A stretch of 64,000 nucleotides of DNA, from contig NZ_JBHULM010000011.1 in assembly GCF_042684485.1 (NCBI RefSeq), forward strand, positions 806,001 through 870,000. The letters run 5' to 3'. The DNA comes from Oceanihabitans gracilariae. Lineage in GTDB: Bacteria > Bacteroidota > Bacteroidia > Flavobacteriales > Flavobacteriaceae. A program made the position numbers and the translations under genes. This document shows, piece after piece, positions 1-7,327 of this stretch. Numbering within the stretch: the stretch's first letter is position 1; each line of letters opens with the position of its first letter. Below the pieces are notes generated by a model that saw only the letters and a program-made list of their open reading frames with translations, had not been told where the DNA came from and ran no database searches.

Positions 1-1054
1 CCTCTTTGGATAACTTACCTGAAAGTTCTTTTTTGCTATAACCAGACATTTGAGAAAAACTTTGATTTACCATTAAAATTTTTCCTTTTGTATCTACTTC
101 AATTAAGCCTAAATTCATATTAGCAATAATATTATAATACTTTTGCTTTTGTATTTCTAGGCTTTTACTATAAGTTCTTTTAAGGGTTACATCTTTAAAC
201 GTCCATAGGTATCCTTTATTAAATTCACCTATTGTAATTGGCATGTAGTTACGTTCTAATATTTTGCCATCAAGCATTTCTAGATCGTCACCAATAACTA
301 CTTTTTTGGCTGCATCAATAGCACGCATTCTTTGTAAAAATGCCTCAGGATCTTTAAACAACACCTTATTTTGCTCTGATGCTACATTGCAGTTTGTACC
401 TATTAAATCAGCAGGTTTAGCATCAATATTAAAAAGCTCACAAAACTTATTATTTATAAGTACAATGTTTCTGTTTTCATCTTCTAAAACAATACCACTA
501 TCTAGGTTTAAAATAAGTGCAGAAAGTCTGTTTTCTGACTCTATTAATTTATCTTCAGATATTTTTTGTTCAGTTATATCTCTAACAATACCTTGTGCTG
601 CAACTGGTTTTTTATTTTTATCAAAAATAATACTTGCATTAATGTGTACCCATTTTACCTCTTTAGATTTGGTGTACACTCTGGCTTCATAGTCTTTAAA
701 AAATCCTTTTTCTTGTAGTTCTAAAAAGGAAGCCATTGCATATTGATAGTCTTCTTTATAAAGCAGGTTTACAACATTTACTTTTTCATTAGCAATATCA
801 TAGCCAAATAACTTTACGGCTTCCTCATTAAATTTTATGATATTACCATTTAGATCCATAACGACGTATGCATCTACTATGTTTTCAAAAACACCTTGTA
901 GTTGGGATGATTTTTCTTTTAAATGTTCTTCTAACTTTTGGGAAGTAAAATATAGTTCTCTTGATTTTTCTTCTAGAATACTTTCTGCTGCTTTTCTTGC
1001 TGCTTTTTCTCTTTTTAAAGCTCGTTCTAGTATTTCAACTTGATCTTGACTCAT
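1..1054 (-). CDS. Multi-PAS sensor protein, probable H-NOX-associated histidine kinase (3' part outside window)
   Basis: About 351 residues are visible and the gene runs off the left edge. It starts MSQDQVEILERALKREKAAR and opens with a charged coiled coil (about residues 1-50). At least two complete PAS domains follow, with phrases such as VFENIVDAYVVMDLNGNI and AAQGIVRDITEQK, and a third PAS begins at the edge. No kinase domain is visible, so HisKA/HATPase at the missing C-terminus is inference from the partner genes. The ATG overlaps the stop of the H-NOX gene (TAATG), so the two are translationally coupled. The likely role is to take the haem sensor's signal and phosphorylate the response regulator encoded first in the operon. 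A diguanylate cyclase output is the main alternative. Confidence 0.8.
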   Translation of the reverse strand, partial: MSQDQVEILERALKREKAARKAAESILEEKSRELYFTSQKLEEHLKEKSSQLQGVFENIVDAYVVMDLNGNIIKFNEEAVKLFGYDIANEKVNVVNLLYKEDYQYAMASFLELQEKGFFKDYEARVYTKSKEVKWVHINASIIFDKNKKPVAAQGIVRDITEQKISEDKLIESENRLSALILNLDSGIVLEDENRNIVLINNKFCELFNIDAKPADLIGTNCNVASEQNKVLFKDPEAFLQRMRAIDAAKKVVIGDDLEMLDGKILERNYMPITIGEFNKGYLWTFKDVTLKRTYSKSLEIQKQKYYNIIANMNLGLIEVDTKGKILMVNQSFSQMSGYSKKELSGKLSKE

Positions 1055-1593
1055 TAATTTTTATGAATAACAAATCTAACTTCTGTTCCGTCTTCTTTTA
1101 TTTTTTCTAAATCAATGGTTGCTGTGGCATTAAAATGCTCGAAGGTTTTATTCATTAAACCTAAACCAAAATGATGCATTGCTCTACTTGATTTATATAT
1201 CATTACTAATGAGTTTTCGGTTTTATTAGTAACTTCAAAAGTTGGCAACTCTGCATCTGGATAGATTTTACGTACTTCTACGTGAATATGATTTTCTATA
1301 GATGAAATCATTTCTATAGGATCTTTATAAGTTGCTAAAAGCCCTGGATAACTTCTTTCAATCACACTAAAAAAGTGTTCTGCATATACCAAGAGCAAAT
1401 TATCTATAGAAATACCTGTGTTTTCACTTAAATGTTGCAATAATTGTAACATTTCTGAAAAACTATAGGTTCCTACTGCTGTGTAAACACCTTCAGATTC
1501 TAAGTTAGAATTTGAAATAATAGTATCTACCATTTTTAAGCCAAACTTATCTTCTACTAACTCTAGAAATTCTGTAAAAACAATACCTTTCAT
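1054..1593 (-). CDS. H-NOX (haem nitric oxide/oxygen binding) domain protein
   Basis: A stand-alone 179-residue H-NOX domain, the usual family length. It starts with the typical MKGIVFTEFLELVE and has GVYTAVGTY at 36-43. The proximal haem ligand is H104, aligned through the IYP at 110-112 with the axial His of guanylate cyclase beta1. The haem-propionate motif YxSxR is intact as Y133-S135-R137. Bacterial stand-alone H-NOX proteins are cytoplasmic NO sensors that control a neighbouring kinase or cyclase. This gene lies 5 nt downstream of a response regulator and overlaps a PAS sensor, which fits a NO-responsive phosphorelay. Ligand choice (NO only, or NO and O2) cannot be read with confidence. 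Confidence 0.93.
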   Translation of the reverse strand: MKGIVFTEFLELVEDKFGLKMVDTIISNSNLESEGVYTAVGTYSFSEMLQLLQHLSENTGISIDNLLLVYAEHFFSVIERSYPGLLATYKDPIEMISSIENHIHVEVRKIYPDAELPTFEVTNKTENSLVMIYKSSRAMHHFGLGLMNKTFEHFNATATIDLEKIKEDGTEVRFVIHKN

Positions 1594-1598
1594 TATTT

Positions 1599-2012
1599 TT
1601 AAACTACTATTAACTCATTAATGCTCCAATATGCTAATAATTTTTCAATTTTACTAACATAATCTTCATATTTTAAAGGTTTTATAACATAACCTGCAAC
1701 ACCTGTTTTATAACACTCTAACAAATCTCTTTGATTGTTAGATGTCGTTAAAATTATTGTTGGTATGTACCTTAAAATGTCATCGTTTTTTAAGATTTTT
1801 AAAAATTCAATGCCATTAATTTTAGGCATATTTAAATCTAACAAAATAATATCTGGTAAATTATCTTTTTGCTCTAATAACTGTAGCGCATCTTCACCAT
1901 TATTAGCTTCAATTATGGTGTGGTCTAATTTTAATGTTGAAATTGTTCTATTCAATTTCATTATTTCTATCATGTCATCTTCAATAAGAAGAATTTTTAG
2001 TTTCTTAATCAT
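1599..2012 (-). CDS. Single-domain response regulator (REC)
   Basis: A 137-residue CheY/Rcp1-like receiver with no output domain. The acidic pocket is EDD at 11-13, the phosphoacceptor is D59 in LLDLNMPK, and conserved Thr (ILTT) and Lys (KPLKYED) follow. It is the first gene of a three-gene operon with the H-NOX and PAS genes (gap 5 nt). With no DNA-binding domain it probably acts through a protein partner or phosphorelay. Its promoter has a TAnnTTTG -7 element and two direct LytTR-like boxes upstream, so the operon itself appears controlled by a LytTR regulator encoded elsewhere. Confidence 0.92.
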   Translation of the reverse strand: MIKKLKILLIEDDMIEIMKLNRTISTLKLDHTIIEANNGEDALQLLEQKDNLPDIILLDLNMPKINGIEFLKILKNDDILRYIPTIILTTSNNQRDLLECYKTGVAGYVIKPLKYEDYVSKIEKLLAYWSINELIVV

Positions 2013-2037
2013 TTAGAGGGTATATTATGAATCTTGA

Positions 2038-2045
2038 CAAAATTA
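2038..2045 (-). promoter_or_regulatory. -7 promoter element of the H-NOX operon
   Basis: Reads TAATTTTG on the minus strand, matching the Bacteroidota TAnnTTTG. It lies 26 nt upstream of the response regulator ATG. I see no TTG at the expected -33 spacing, which fits an activator-dependent promoter served by the upstream boxes. Confidence 0.65.
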
Positions 2046-2095
2046 GCACTATTCAATAGTTTTAATTTTTTAATTCGTTTATAATAATTTTAGTG

Positions 2096-2125
2096 TAGAC
2101 GAATCACGTTTAAGTATAGACGAAT
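2096..2125 (-). promoter_or_regulatory. Paired direct repeats, LytTR-type operator (H-NOX operon)
   Basis: Two 9-bp direct repeats, TAGACGAAT on the plus strand at 2096-2104 and 2117-2125, start 21 bp apart (two helical turns). Read on the minus strand one copy is CCATTCGTC, one base from the AlgR/LytTR box CCGTTCGTC. The near box is 51 bp upstream of the -7 element. The same pair at the same distances precedes the next minus-strand gene. Confidence 0.65.
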
Positions 2126-2149
2126 GGTTTTGTAAATATGAAAATAATG

Positions 2150-2485
2150 TTATTTTTTGTCAGATTTAGAATCTAACGTAATAAGAATGCTTCTCTGTGA
2201 ATGCTGTTTTAGCTGTTTTAAATCTGTAAAAAACTCCATAGGCAAATTATCTAGTTGCTTGTCTTGTAAATTCATTTCTAAATGATTTATAAACTCTAAG
2301 TTTTTAATGTTTTTATCTAATGCTTTTATTTTAATAGACTGTAAATTATTTTCATCATCATTAACTTCTAATAAATGTATTTTATTTTCATTTTTAAAAG
2401 CGGGTTTTGTTGTTTTATTTGTTTTAAAGAAACATCTACTTAATTTCTTTAAAAAGCGTCCTGAGGGTATTTTTTTGTATAACAT
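2150..2485 (-). CDS. Small hypothetical protein co-regulated with the H-NOX operon
   Basis: 111 residues, not recognised. The first 30 residues are very basic (IPSGRFLKKLSRCFFKTNK); the rest is polar and probably helical, with a Lys-rich end. There is no signal peptide, transmembrane segment or known motif. It lies 137 nt upstream of the response regulator gene on the same strand and has its own promoter. That promoter repeats the H-NOX operon's layout: paired LytTR-like boxes, then a TAACTTTA -7 element, then the ATG 26 nt further. This suggests an accessory of the same sensory response, but the function is unknown. Confidence 0.6.
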   Translation of the reverse strand: MLYKKIPSGRFLKKLSRCFFKTNKTTKPAFKNENKIHLLEVNDDENNLQSIKIKALDKNIKNLEFINHLEMNLQDKQLDNLPMEFFTDLKQLKQHSQRSILITLDSKSDKK

Positions 2486-2510
2486 AACACTTGTTTTGGA
2501 TTAACAAGGA

Positions 2511-2518
2511 TAAAGTTA
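2511..2518 (-). promoter_or_regulatory. -7 promoter element of the small hypothetical gene
   Basis: TAACTTTA on the minus strand, one base from TAnnTTTG, 26 nt upstream of the ATG at 2485. The distance equals that in the H-NOX operon promoter. Confidence 0.5.
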
Positions 2519-2569
2519 CATCAAGACTACAGTGATTTTTAAAATTTTCTATAAGACCCCTTGTGAGAA

Positions 2570-2599
2570 TAGATGAATGCTAAATAAGTGTAGACGAAT
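2570..2599 (-). promoter_or_regulatory. Paired direct repeats, LytTR-type operator (small hypothetical gene)
   Basis: Boxes TAGATGAAT (2570-2578) and TAGACGAAT (2591-2599) start 21 bp apart, as in the pair at 2096-2125. The near box begins 85 nt from the ATG, against 84 nt in the H-NOX operon. The conserved spacing argues that both promoters answer to one dimeric LytTR regulator. Confidence 0.65.
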
Positions 2600-2682
2600 G
2601 GTTTACCAAAACAATCAATACATTGATAATTAATCATTTAATTACTACAACCGATTGGTCTTAGCATTTGAGTTTAGTGCAT

Positions 2683-2709
2683 AAAAAAAGCCACTATTTC
2701 TAGTGGCTT
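2683..2709 (-). terminator. Terminator after tRNA-Asn
   Basis: Perfect 9-bp stem AAGCCACTA/TAGTGGCTT with a 4-nt loop; on the minus strand the U-run (from the A-run at 2683-2689) follows it. It lies just downstream of the tRNA gene. Confidence 0.8.
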
Positions 2710-2720
2710 ATTCTAACTTG

Positions 2721-2794
2721 CTCCTCCTCTTAGGCTCGAACTAAGGACCCTCTGATTAACAGTCAGATGCTCTAACCAACTGAGCTAAGGAGGA
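2721..2794 (-). tRNA. tRNA-Asn (GTT)
   Basis: A 74-nt cloverleaf. The acceptor stem is TCCTCCT/AGGAGGA with discriminator G. The D arm is GCTCAGTTGGTTAGAGC. The anticodon stem-loop is CTGACTGTTAATCAG with anticodon GTT, and the T loop is TTCGAGC. The 3' CCA is not encoded. A hairpin terminator follows. Confidence 0.96.
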
Positions 2795-2880
2795 GTGTTA
2801 TTCGCTTTTGCGAGTGCAAATATATGTTATTATTTAAATACTACAAACACTTTTTTAAAAAAATTTAAAAAAATTTTAAA

Positions 2881-4221
2881 TTAATTTAACCAGTCCTGTA
2901 TTGCTTTAAAGGCATCGTTACCATTTGCAAATAAAACCAAACCTATAAGTAAAACAAAACCAACTAATTGCGCATATTCCATAAACTTATCGCCTGGTTT
3001 TCTACCTGAAATCATTTCGTATAATAAAAACATTACATGACCTCCATCTAAAGCAGGAATTGGTAATAAATTTAAAACTCCTAGCATAATAGATAAGAAT
3101 GCTGTTAGGTACCAAAATGCTTGCCAGTTCCATTGAGAAGGAAACATTTGGCCAATAGCAGCAAATCCTCCTATTTGTGAAGCTCCCTTTTTAGTAAAGA
3201 TATATTGAAACTGTGCTAAATAATCTTTAATCTCCCAATATCCTTTACTTATACCTCCAGAAACACTTTCACCAAAAGTATAGGTTTTATCCTTGTATTG
3301 TATAAAATCAGGATCTGTTCTGCTATAAACAATACCTATCATTTTATCTTCGGTAGGTGTTATAACAAGTTCTTTTTCTTGATTATCACGTGCTACTTGT
3401 AAAACAATATCTTTTTGCGTGCTGTTTTTTAGTTCGTAAGTAAAATCAGATAAATAGTTAATAGGTTTTCCGTTAATAGCTATTATTTTATCACTAGCTA
3501 ATAAACCTGCTTTTGCTGCTGGTAAACCTGCTTGCACAGAATCTAATTTAAAAGGAGAACGTGGTTCTAGACCAGGATAATCTCCTGCTGCAAAAAGTTG
3601 TTTTCCTATATCTTCTGGAATTGCAATATTTTCTGCTACACCATTTTCATGTTCTACTTTAATGTTTTCTACATTTCTAAACATTAAGTATTTACCAACA
3701 TCTTCAGTTAAGTTTTCTATTGGCTCACCATCTATAGATATAATTTTGTCTCCTTGTTGAAAACCATAATTTTCTAAGGTCTTGCTTACAGCATAACCAT
3801 ATTTCACGCTATCTTTAGTAAGGTATTTTCCTCCCCAAACAAAAAGCATTACAGAAAAAAGAAAAAATGCTAATACAAAATTCATAAAAACACCACCTAG
3901 CATAATTATTAAACGTTGCCAAGTTGGTTTAGAACGAAACTCCCATGGTTGTGGTGGTTTAGCCATTTGTTCTTTATCCATACTCTCATCTATCATACCA
4001 GCTATTTTTACATAACCTCCAAGTGGTAACCAACCTATACCATAAACGGTTTCGCCAATTTTTTTCTTGAATAATGAAAATTTAACATCGAAGAATAAGT
4101 AGAATTTTTCTACTTTGGTTTTAAATAGTTTTGCAGGAATGAAATGTCCTAATTCATGCAAAACAACTAGTATAGAAAGGCTCAAAAATAACTGAGCCGC
4201 TTTAATAATAAATACAGTCAT
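2881..4221 (-). CDS. rseP: RIP metalloprotease RseP (site-2 protease)
   Basis: An inner-membrane zinc protease of 446 residues that cuts transmembrane anti-sigma factors and similar substrates. The HELGH site is at 22-26 in the first membrane helix. Tandem PDZ domains occupy the middle (GDKIISIDGEPI; SDKIIAINGKPI), and the C-terminal PALDGGH motif supplies the third zinc ligand. I chose the ATG at 4221. A TTG 27 nt upstream would lie inside the TACTTTTG promoter element and so would not be transcribed. The gene follows the secreted M1 peptidase gene on the same strand, 72 nt away. Confidence 0.95.
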   Translation of the reverse strand: MTVFIIKAAQLFLSLSILVVLHELGHFIPAKLFKTKVEKFYLFFDVKFSLFKKKIGETVYGIGWLPLGGYVKIAGMIDESMDKEQMAKPPQPWEFRSKPTWQRLIIMLGGVFMNFVLAFFLFSVMLFVWGGKYLTKDSVKYGYAVSKTLENYGFQQGDKIISIDGEPIENLTEDVGKYLMFRNVENIKVEHENGVAENIAIPEDIGKQLFAAGDYPGLEPRSPFKLDSVQAGLPAAKAGLLASDKIIAINGKPINYLSDFTYELKNSTQKDIVLQVARDNQEKELVITPTEDKMIGIVYSRTDPDFIQYKDKTYTFGESVSGGISKGYWEIKDYLAQFQYIFTKKGASQIGGFAAIGQMFPSQWNWQAFWYLTAFLSIMLGVLNLLPIPALDGGHVMFLLYEMISGRKPGDKFMEYAQLVGFVLLIGLVLFANGNDAFKAIQDWLN

Positions 4222-4245
4222 GTATTGGGTTTTGTTTATAACGTG

Positions 4246-4253
4246 CAAAAGTA
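4246..4253 (-). promoter_or_regulatory. -7 promoter element of rseP
   Basis: TACTTTTG on the minus strand (TAnnTTTG), 25 nt upstream of the ATG. It rules out the upstream TTG as a start codon. Confidence 0.6.
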
Positions 4254-4293
4254 CGCTTTTATACTAACTTAAAAAAGCGCAAAGAGGTATTGC

Positions 4294-6234
4294 TTACTCC
4301 TTTAACAGCCTTTTATGAAAATCTCCTTGATTTGTAGAAAACTTTACAAAATGTACTCCAGAAGACAAGCTTTCTGTGCGTATAGTTTCTTGATAGTTAG
4401 TTTCTAACACTAATTTACCTAACACATCAAATATTTGAATGCTGTCTACCTCTAATGCATCTGGTTTTGTTATATAAATTAGGCTAGATGTTGGGTTAGG
4501 ATACATTGTTAAACTTTGCTCTATTTGAAAATTATTAGTACTTAAGGTAACCGTATTATTTTTTGAAATTAAATCTACTTCTGGATCAAATAATATTTCA
4601 CTTACGGCAAAATTTACTGTTTCAACAAAGGTTTCACCAGAAAAGGTATTATCTAAAACAACATCTAAAATTTCATTATTTGTACCAACAATTCGCAACG
4701 GAACTGGTGCTTCAAAATAAGATACAGAAGCATCACTTTGTGTTTGGTTTACCTGTATTTGTAGTTGATTTGTATTAATCCAATTGGCATTTATGGTATA
4801 ACTTGGGTATCCTTCATTATAAATCCAATCGTTAAAAAACTCGGTTAAATCTGTTCCACCTGCAACTTCCATTTTAGCTTGGTACTCTGGTGTTTTGGCA
4901 TAATCAAAAGCTAAATCTGTATCACTTAAATAATCTTGCATACCTTGATAAAAAGGAACATCTCCTAATTTTTTTCTAAGCATATGCAACACCATAGATC
5001 CTTTATTATAGCTTAGTCTGCTACTAAAAATTCTGCTAACACTTGTAGTATCTGCATCTGATAAATATACAGCGCCTCCTGTTTGCGATGTGATAGAGTT
5101 TACCTTAACCTGTTTCCAGCTTGTAAAAGCATCATCACCATCAAAATCTTCAACTACCAATCCGGATAAATAGGTTGCAAAACCTTCGTTTAACCAAATA
5201 TCTTTCCAACTACCACAAGTAATCTTATCACCAAACCATTGATGCGCCAATTCATGAGCTATTAATTCTCTTCCAAAGCTTCCCATAAAGGAAACAGTAG
5301 TATGCTCCATACCTCCTCCCCAACCAAATTGAGCATGTCCATATTTTTCTGATGCATAAGGATATTCTTCAAATTTAGTAGAAAACAATTCCATTATATC
5401 TACTGTAATTGCAGTATTTTCTTGAACATAGTTATAACTTTCAGGATATACATAATTTACAATTTCAAAAGGATTTCCGTTATTAGGAACCGTATGTGAG
5501 TACACTTGATAATTAGTTACTGCAATAGCTACTAAATAAGCAGGAATAGGAAACTCATGTTTGTAATAGGTAGTTTTAGTAGTTCCGTTTATAGTTTGGC
5601 TTTGCTCTACGCCATTACTAACAGCAATATACTCTTCATTATCTGGATTAAATTGTGGTGTGGTAATATACACATCAATACTTTCAATCTTATCATTTAA
5701 ATCTTGTTTACAAGGCCACCAACCTTTAGCTCCATAAGGCTCAGAGAGCGTCCATATTATAGGATCTCCATTATGCGTAGTTTGCGCAAATGAACCAAAA
5801 CCAGAACTTATTGGATTTCCAGAATAGGTAATTTCAACAATTCCTGTTTCGCCAATATTTAAAGTTCCTTGCAAGGTAATTACCAGCTCATCATCTGAAT
5901 TTTGAGTAAACGACAGTGAGTTTCCGTCTTGCATAACTTGTGAAACAGTCATATTATCTGCCAAATCAAAAGTAACCTCTGTCATGGCTTCTTTTGCAAC
6001 AAAATGAGTAGTAACTACACCAGAAATACTTGCTACGCTTGGGTCTACAGTAAATTCTAATTTATGATATGTAACATCATAATTTCCGGTATTTATATTT
6101 ACTCTATGGTTGTAAATTCTATTTGAAGCAGCTTTAGCTTCTGCTTCTACAATAGCATTAAAATCACTTTCCTCTATTTGCGAAAAAGAAAAGGACACAG
6201 ATAATAAAGCCATTAACAAAAAATAATATTTCAT
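4294..6234 (-). CDS. Secreted M1-family metallopeptidase with type A T9SS sorting domain
   Basis: 646 residues. A signal peptide (MKYYFLLMALLSVSFSFSQ) precedes a gluzincin aminopeptidase. The zinc site is HELAHQWFG with the distal Glu in NEGFATYL. The substrate loop reads GGMEH instead of the usual GxMEN. The last 75 or so residues are a type A T9SS sorting domain (YPNPTSS, IFDVLGKLV, GVHFVKF), so the enzyme is probably exported by T9SS and either anchored or released. It probably digests external peptides. No partner gene is obvious; rseP follows on the same strand. Confidence 0.93.
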   Translation of the reverse strand: MKYYFLLMALLSVSFSFSQIEESDFNAIVEAEAKAASNRIYNHRVNINTGNYDVTYHKLEFTVDPSVASISGVVTTHFVAKEAMTEVTFDLADNMTVSQVMQDGNSLSFTQNSDDELVITLQGTLNIGETGIVEITYSGNPISSGFGSFAQTTHNGDPIIWTLSEPYGAKGWWPCKQDLNDKIESIDVYITTPQFNPDNEEYIAVSNGVEQSQTINGTTKTTYYKHEFPIPAYLVAIAVTNYQVYSHTVPNNGNPFEIVNYVYPESYNYVQENTAITVDIMELFSTKFEEYPYASEKYGHAQFGWGGGMEHTTVSFMGSFGRELIAHELAHQWFGDKITCGSWKDIWLNEGFATYLSGLVVEDFDGDDAFTSWKQVKVNSITSQTGGAVYLSDADTTSVSRIFSSRLSYNKGSMVLHMLRKKLGDVPFYQGMQDYLSDTDLAFDYAKTPEYQAKMEVAGGTDLTEFFNDWIYNEGYPSYTINANWINTNQLQIQVNQTQSDASVSYFEAPVPLRIVGTNNEILDVVLDNTFSGETFVETVNFAVSEILFDPEVDLISKNNTVTLSTNNFQIEQSLTMYPNPTSSLIYITKPDALEVDSIQIFDVLGKLVLETNYQETIRTESLSSGVHFVKFSTNQGDFHKRLLKE

Positions 6235-6319
6235 TGGGATAACATTTTAAGGATTAAAGTTACAATAATTAGTTGAAATTTATGTAACCACAGTTACTAG
6301 TTGAGCTTGAAATAAATTG

Positions 6320-6327
6320 TAATTTTG
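6320..6327 (+). promoter_or_regulatory. -7 promoter element of the Sco1-like gene
   Basis: TAATTTTG, 19 nt before the ATG at 6346. The TTG at 6325 lies inside this element, so it is not a start codon. Confidence 0.6.
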
Positions 6328-6345
6328 CATAATAAATTTCATTTT

Positions 6346-7017
6346 ATGCTTTCATTTTTTAAAGACTACAAATATTTTGCTATAGTTTTAGGTATCTTAT
6401 CTGTTATTATAATTTCTATTTTTTACAATATTTTAAAGGTAGAAAAAGTACTTCCTATTTACCAACCTGCTTCGGTAAATGCAGAACTGGTTGACAGTAC
6501 TATACAGTACAAAAAGAAATATCATAAAATTGCCGATTTTAGTCTTACTAATCAAAACGGAAAAACCATAACCCAAGAAGATTATAAAGATAAAATTTAT
6601 GTAGCAGATTTCTTCTTTACAACCTGCCAAACTATTTGTCCGCTAATGACAGATAACATGGTTATTATACAAAAAGCAATACTTGACGATGATGACGTAA
6701 TGCTACTTTCTCATTCTGTAACTCCAGAAATAGATAGTGTAGCACAATTAAAAAGGTATGCTATAAAAAAAGGAGTTAATGATACCAAATGGAATTTAGT
6801 AACAGGAGATAAAAAACAAATTTATGCTCTTGCTAGAAAAAGCTACCTTGCAGTTAAAGAAGATGGAGATGGAGGTCCTTTTGATATGGTGCATACAGAA
6901 AACTTTATGCTTATAGACAAAAAGCAACAAATTAGAGGTTTTTATGATGGTACAAAACTAGAAGATATAAACCTTTTATTAGAAGATATTAAAACGCTAA
7001 AAAAAGAATATAAATAG
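6346..7017 (+). CDS. SCO1/SenC/PrrC family protein
   Basis: A membrane-anchored thioredoxin-fold protein of 223 residues. One N-terminal membrane helix (about 8-28) is followed by the copper-binding motif CQTIC (C94, C98 from this start) and the distal His H183 in MVHTENF, the complete Sco ligand set. The family delivers copper to the CuA site of cytochrome oxidase or acts as a thiol reductase. It heads the metal-handling stretch and lies 73 nt before feoA, which has its own promoter. The ATG was chosen because the upstream TTG is within the promoter. Confidence 0.92.
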   Translation: MLSFFKDYKYFAIVLGILSVIIISIFYNILKVEKVLPIYQPASVNAELVDSTIQYKKKYHKIADFSLTNQNGKTITQEDYKDKIYVADFFFTTCQTICPLMTDNMVIIQKAILDDDDVMLLSHSVTPEIDSVAQLKRYAIKKGVNDTKWNLVTGDKKQIYALARKSYLAVKEDGDGGPFDMVHTENFMLIDKKQQIRGFYDGTKLEDINLLLEDIKTLKKEYK

Positions 7018-7056
7018 TTTATTAGGTTACAATTTTTTTAGCTACAACTTTTATAT

Positions 7057-7064
7057 TACTTTTG
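7057..7064 (+). promoter_or_regulatory. -7 promoter element of feoAB
   Basis: TACTTTTG (TAnnTTTG) 27 nt upstream of the feoA TTG start. Confidence 0.6.
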
Positions 7065-7090
7065 CTTCTTTAAAATCAATCTAAATAAGC

Positions 7091-7327
7091 TTGCAGGTAA
7101 CTATAGCAGATCTAAAACGTGGAGAACAAGGCATCATTATTGATGTTTCGTCAGCGCACATACCATTGAAACTTTTAGAAATGGGTTGTCTTCCTGGCAA
7201 TACAGTAAAACTCTTACAAGTTGCTCCTTTTCAAGATCCTATGTATCTAAATATAAACGGCACACATTTAGCGATTAGAAAAGAAACAGCAAGTTATATA
7301 ATCATAGAAAAAACAATCCATGAGTAA
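7091..7327 (+). CDS. feoA: Ferrous iron transport protein FeoA
   Basis: 78 residues forming a small SH3-like FeoA domain: LKRGEQGIIIDV, LLEMGCLPGNTVKLL and the C-terminal LAIRKETASYIIIE. It supports FeoB-mediated Fe(II) import at the inner membrane. The start appears to be a true TTG: an in-frame stop lies at 7082-7084 and the next internal Met (MGCLPG) would remove half the domain. The 3' end overlaps feoB by 8 nt, so the two are coupled. Confidence 0.92.
   Translation: MQVTIADLKRGEQGIIIDVSSAHIPLKLLEMGCLPGNTVKLLQVAPFQDPMYLNINGTHLAIRKETASYIIIEKTIHE

Noticed and set aside
264..1043. Plus-strand genes in the first kilobase
   Set aside because: The minus strand carries one uninterrupted PAS protein with clear domain signatures through the whole stretch; the plus-strand frames are its shadows.
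4222..4248. TTG-initiated N-terminal extension of RseP
   Set aside because: The TTG lies in the TACTTTTG promoter element, so it would not be in the mRNA. Equivalent upstream TTG extensions of the Sco1-like (6325) and bacilliredoxin (18866) genes fail for the same reason.
7018..7090. DtxR operator upstream of feoAB
   Set aside because: TTAGGTTA and ATCTAAAT half-site-like strings are present but far apart and do not form a palindrome.
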